Of a stretch of DNA of 64,000 nt, positions 62,316 to 64,000 are shown in pieces; positions within the stretch are counted from its first letter, which is position 1, and every line of letters starts with the position of its first letter. Where the stretch lies: assembly GCA_026874595.1 (NCBI GenBank), contig CM049313.1, forward strand, positions 78,998,659-79,062,658, given 5' to 3'. This stretch comes from Sipunculus nudus. Its lineage: Eukaryota; Annelida; Sipuncula; Golfingiida; Sipunculidae. The notes beneath the pieces were generated by a model that saw only the letters and a program-made list of their open reading frames with translations, searched no databases and had not been told where the DNA came from. The position numbers and the translations under genes are program-made.

Positions 62316-62380
62316 GCCTAGATAGCTCAGTTGGGAGAGCGTTAGACTGAAGGTCCCTGGTTCAATCCCGGGTCTGGGCA
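62316..62380 (+). pseudogene. tRNA-Phe pseudogene, copy 24 (8-bp deletion in anticodon arm)
   Basis: gactgaaggtccctgg replaces gactgaagatctaaaggtccctgg, so 8 bases including most of the 3' anticodon strand are lost and the anticodon arm cannot form. A and B boxes remain. It is the last tRNA in continuous monomer context: the flank changes right after it to a diverged trailer (gtccgccaagcacgccgg). Confidence 0.93.
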
Positions 62381-63513
62381 CAGTGTCCGCCAAGCACGCC
62401 GGAGGTCGGCATTTTTTATAATTTTTTTGTCTCACTGCCGTCAGAAAATACGGGTCAGGTTGACTCGTGGTCAATTCTAATGTTTTATATGGATGTGAGA
62501 CCAATTTTTGGTAATTTATTTTTTATAATACATAATGGTATGTCGGTCGATTTGGACTTTTTTTACTTTCAGAATAAAATGCCCGTTTTGAGAAATAATG
62601 AGAATGGGTAGTGGTAAACTTTTATAACTACATTTATTCTTGACTGACGAAAGCTCAAATAAGAACTAAAATAAATTTAGGCGGATCTATGTATAAAGGG
62701 TGTTATTTGAACTATTCCATATTTTTTTTTCATTTGATGTGTAAACTTTGCTGCCATATTTGATGCTATCTTTTCTTCTGCAGTATTTTCTAAAAAAAAA
62801 GTTACACAGCTTTTAGACTGTCTTTATAAATATTTAAATATGATACTCTGGAATAAATCCTAGTAAATGTGCGTTGAATGGTAGCTCTTTGTTATCTAAT
62901 TGCTCAGACTATACTGTTGAACTTAAATAAAATAAGGCGTATATCACATGCATGGTAAGGTAAAATTGATCATGGAGGAGGATTATTCACTGTAAAATGA
63001 GAGGACATGTTTCGCGTTCTATTCGAAAGGCCAAATCGTGCCAGTTATCGAAACGTGTCTATGGAGATTTGCCACTTCACTTTAAAAACTGGCCTTTCTG
63101 ATATGGGTAATACAAATATTGTATTGGAAACAAGTTAACAAATAAAGGTAAATTTTGTTGATATCAAACACATGTTAGAAAATCACTTAAATGAAAAATA
63201 CATGATTCGTTCCTGAAATTTTCTATAATTTGGCTTGACTAGTGTTATTCGTGCTCGCTTTCCAAGACCAATAGCATGAAACGCATAATTCTCTCACTTT
63301 TCGTAAAATGAAAAAAAATTTAAAGCCAAAACCAAGATCAATATACATGATGATTATTCACAAAGCGAAAGCTGCGTGGTTTGTGATTTACAGCTGCAGT
63401 TAAAATGTTCACAATGTTCTAGGTTGAAATGGTCCTCTGAAAAGCAGCGGAGGAATATTTGCTTATTTCTGTGAAAATCGATCAGGCAGTGTCCGTGGAG
63501 TGACTGAACGCCG
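62381..63513. other. Different spacer between two tRNA-Phe loci
   Basis: About 1.13 kb. Only its first ~60 bp resemble the monomer, as a diverged trailer (gtccgcc..ccgg.ggtcggca then T-rich). The rest has no match to any monomer part and no gene, tRNA or recognisable transposon that I can see. It is AT-rich with short homopolymers. It may be the spacer of another tRNA-Phe cluster type. Confidence 0.7.
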
Positions 63514-63586
63514 GCCTAGATAGCTCAGTTGGGAGAGCGTTAGACTGAAGATCTAAAGGTCCCTGGTTCAATCCCGGGTCTGGGCA
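63514..63586 (+). tRNA. tRNA-Phe (GAA), copy 25, outside the regular array
   Basis: Identical to the consensus in all 73 positions although its flanks have diverged (leader aacgccg, trailer tacagtccgccaag). Trailer hairpin 63591-63613 and T-run 63620-63623 are preserved. Its conservation where the flanks have changed suggests that the tRNA itself is under selection or gene conversion. Confidence 0.95.
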
Positions 63587-63714
63587 TACAGTCCGCCAAG
63601 TACCCCGGCGGTCGGCACCTTTTAATTTGTTTTCGTTGTCGCCAAACATTACTCGCCAGGTGTCATTGATGTCAGTTACAAGGATTTATGCTTGTTAGGT
63701 CAGCTGACTGTAAT
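63587..63714 (+). repeat. Truncated monomer start after tRNA 25
   Basis: About 128 bp matching the monomer from the trailer to ggtcagctgactgtaa, with a few changes (tttaatttg, gtcagttac). Homology stops abruptly at about 63714, in the middle of the monomer. This is the real right limit of array-type sequence. Confidence 0.9.
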
Positions 63715-64000
63715 GTAAGATTTGGCATGATAGGTTGTATATTCTTGCATTTCATGTCACACTTAATGAGTTCAATGGGCTTCTCTCTCTCATTTGCAGC
63801 TGTTCTCAATAATAGGAATATTTTAATTATTATGATAACTTTACTGATTTTGTGAATTTAATCTTTCGTTTACATTCAAACCTCTGCATTACCTTGTGAC
63901 ATATCACACATGTATAACAAGCCTTTGTTCCATGATGCCTGGGTACTGATTGCATAATCTCCTAGTCATGGTCACTGGGTCCCGTATTTGTACAGGCCAG
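63715..64000. other. Unique flanking sequence
   Basis: No match to the monomer or to any other repeat in this window, and no convincing gene. It is the only clear non-array DNA at the right edge. Confidence 0.7.

Larger units (their letters stand above)
1..62380 (+). repeat. Tandem array of ~2.23-kb monomers, each with a tRNA-Phe locus
   Basis: Head-to-tail copies of one monomer fill the window from its first base. The tRNA starts give the register: 262, 3580, 5816, 8051, 10285, 12520, 14756, 16998, 19243, 21475, 23711, 25943, 29874, 32089, 34321, 38252, 40467, 42693, 44926, 47151, 55654, 57847, 60082 and 62316. Normal spacing is 2,193-2,245 bp; longer gaps are explained by insertions or an internal duplication. 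Monomer order is: tRNA-Phe, GC-rich trailer hairpin, T-runs, an A-run followed by ttgatatcaaatatgg, a CTGT microsatellite, a GGTCA-rich sub-repeat region, an AT-rich part, and a G-run just before the next tRNA. Neighbouring monomers differ at only a few per cent of sites. The array continues beyond the left edge, so its full size is unknown. Confidence 0.97.

Noticed and set aside
62381-63513. A hidden gene in the spacer
   Set aside because: No open frame of useful length, no splice-like structure or RNA gene could be supported by reading both strands.

Overview
This is eukaryotic, AT-rich, non-coding DNA, most probably from a bivalve or other mollusc. That assignment rests on repeat families recalled from memory: a CTGT/GGTCA-rich repeat core, a GGGGGCAT-bounded Helentron-like element and a tRNA-derived SINE. 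It could not be tested with a search. There is no host protein-coding gene in the window.

From base 1 to about 62,380 the window is one large tandem array with a monomer of about 2.23 kb. Each monomer carries a tRNA-Phe (anticodon GAA) locus. There are 25 such loci: 18 carry the same full 73-nt consensus, five carry a single substitution (two of these are duplicates of one another) and two are deleted pseudogenes. Each tRNA is followed by a conserved trailer holding a GC-rich hairpin and a T-run. The rest of the monomer is degenerate and partly built of internal sub-repeats of about 145-180 bp with GGTCA-type motifs.

Layout. 1-261 is the end of a monomer cut by the window edge. 262-3,579 is an expanded monomer with an internal ~1 kb duplication in which a SINE replaces about 170 bp. 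3,580-19,242 is seven homogeneous monomers (subfamily A). At tRNA 9 (19,243) the array switches to subfamily B. 22,990-31,367 and 31,368-39,745 are two apparently identical copies of an 8,378-bp, three-monomer block, each carrying a ~1.7-kb Helentron-like insertion. About 39.8-47.3 kb holds a second, older two-monomer duplication. 49,378-55,633 is a 6.26-kb non-LTR retrotransposon (LINE) on the minus strand with 8-bp target-site duplications, inserted 12 bp upstream of a tRNA locus. 55,634-62,380 continues the array. 62,381-63,513 is a different spacer between two tRNA-Phe loci, and 63,514-63,714 is a last fragment of the monomer. The remainder is unique sequence.

The LINE is the only protein-coding element. 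Its first open region joins an RNase H1-type hybrid-binding (Caulimovirus VI-like) domain, a PHD finger, a coiled coil and an SGNH esterase, interrupted by one in-frame UGA. ORF2 (APE endonuclease, reverse transcriptase, Cys/His C-terminus) is broken by two stops and two frameshifts, so this copy is dead. The tRNA loci, in contrast, look conserved and potentially transcribed by RNA polymerase III.
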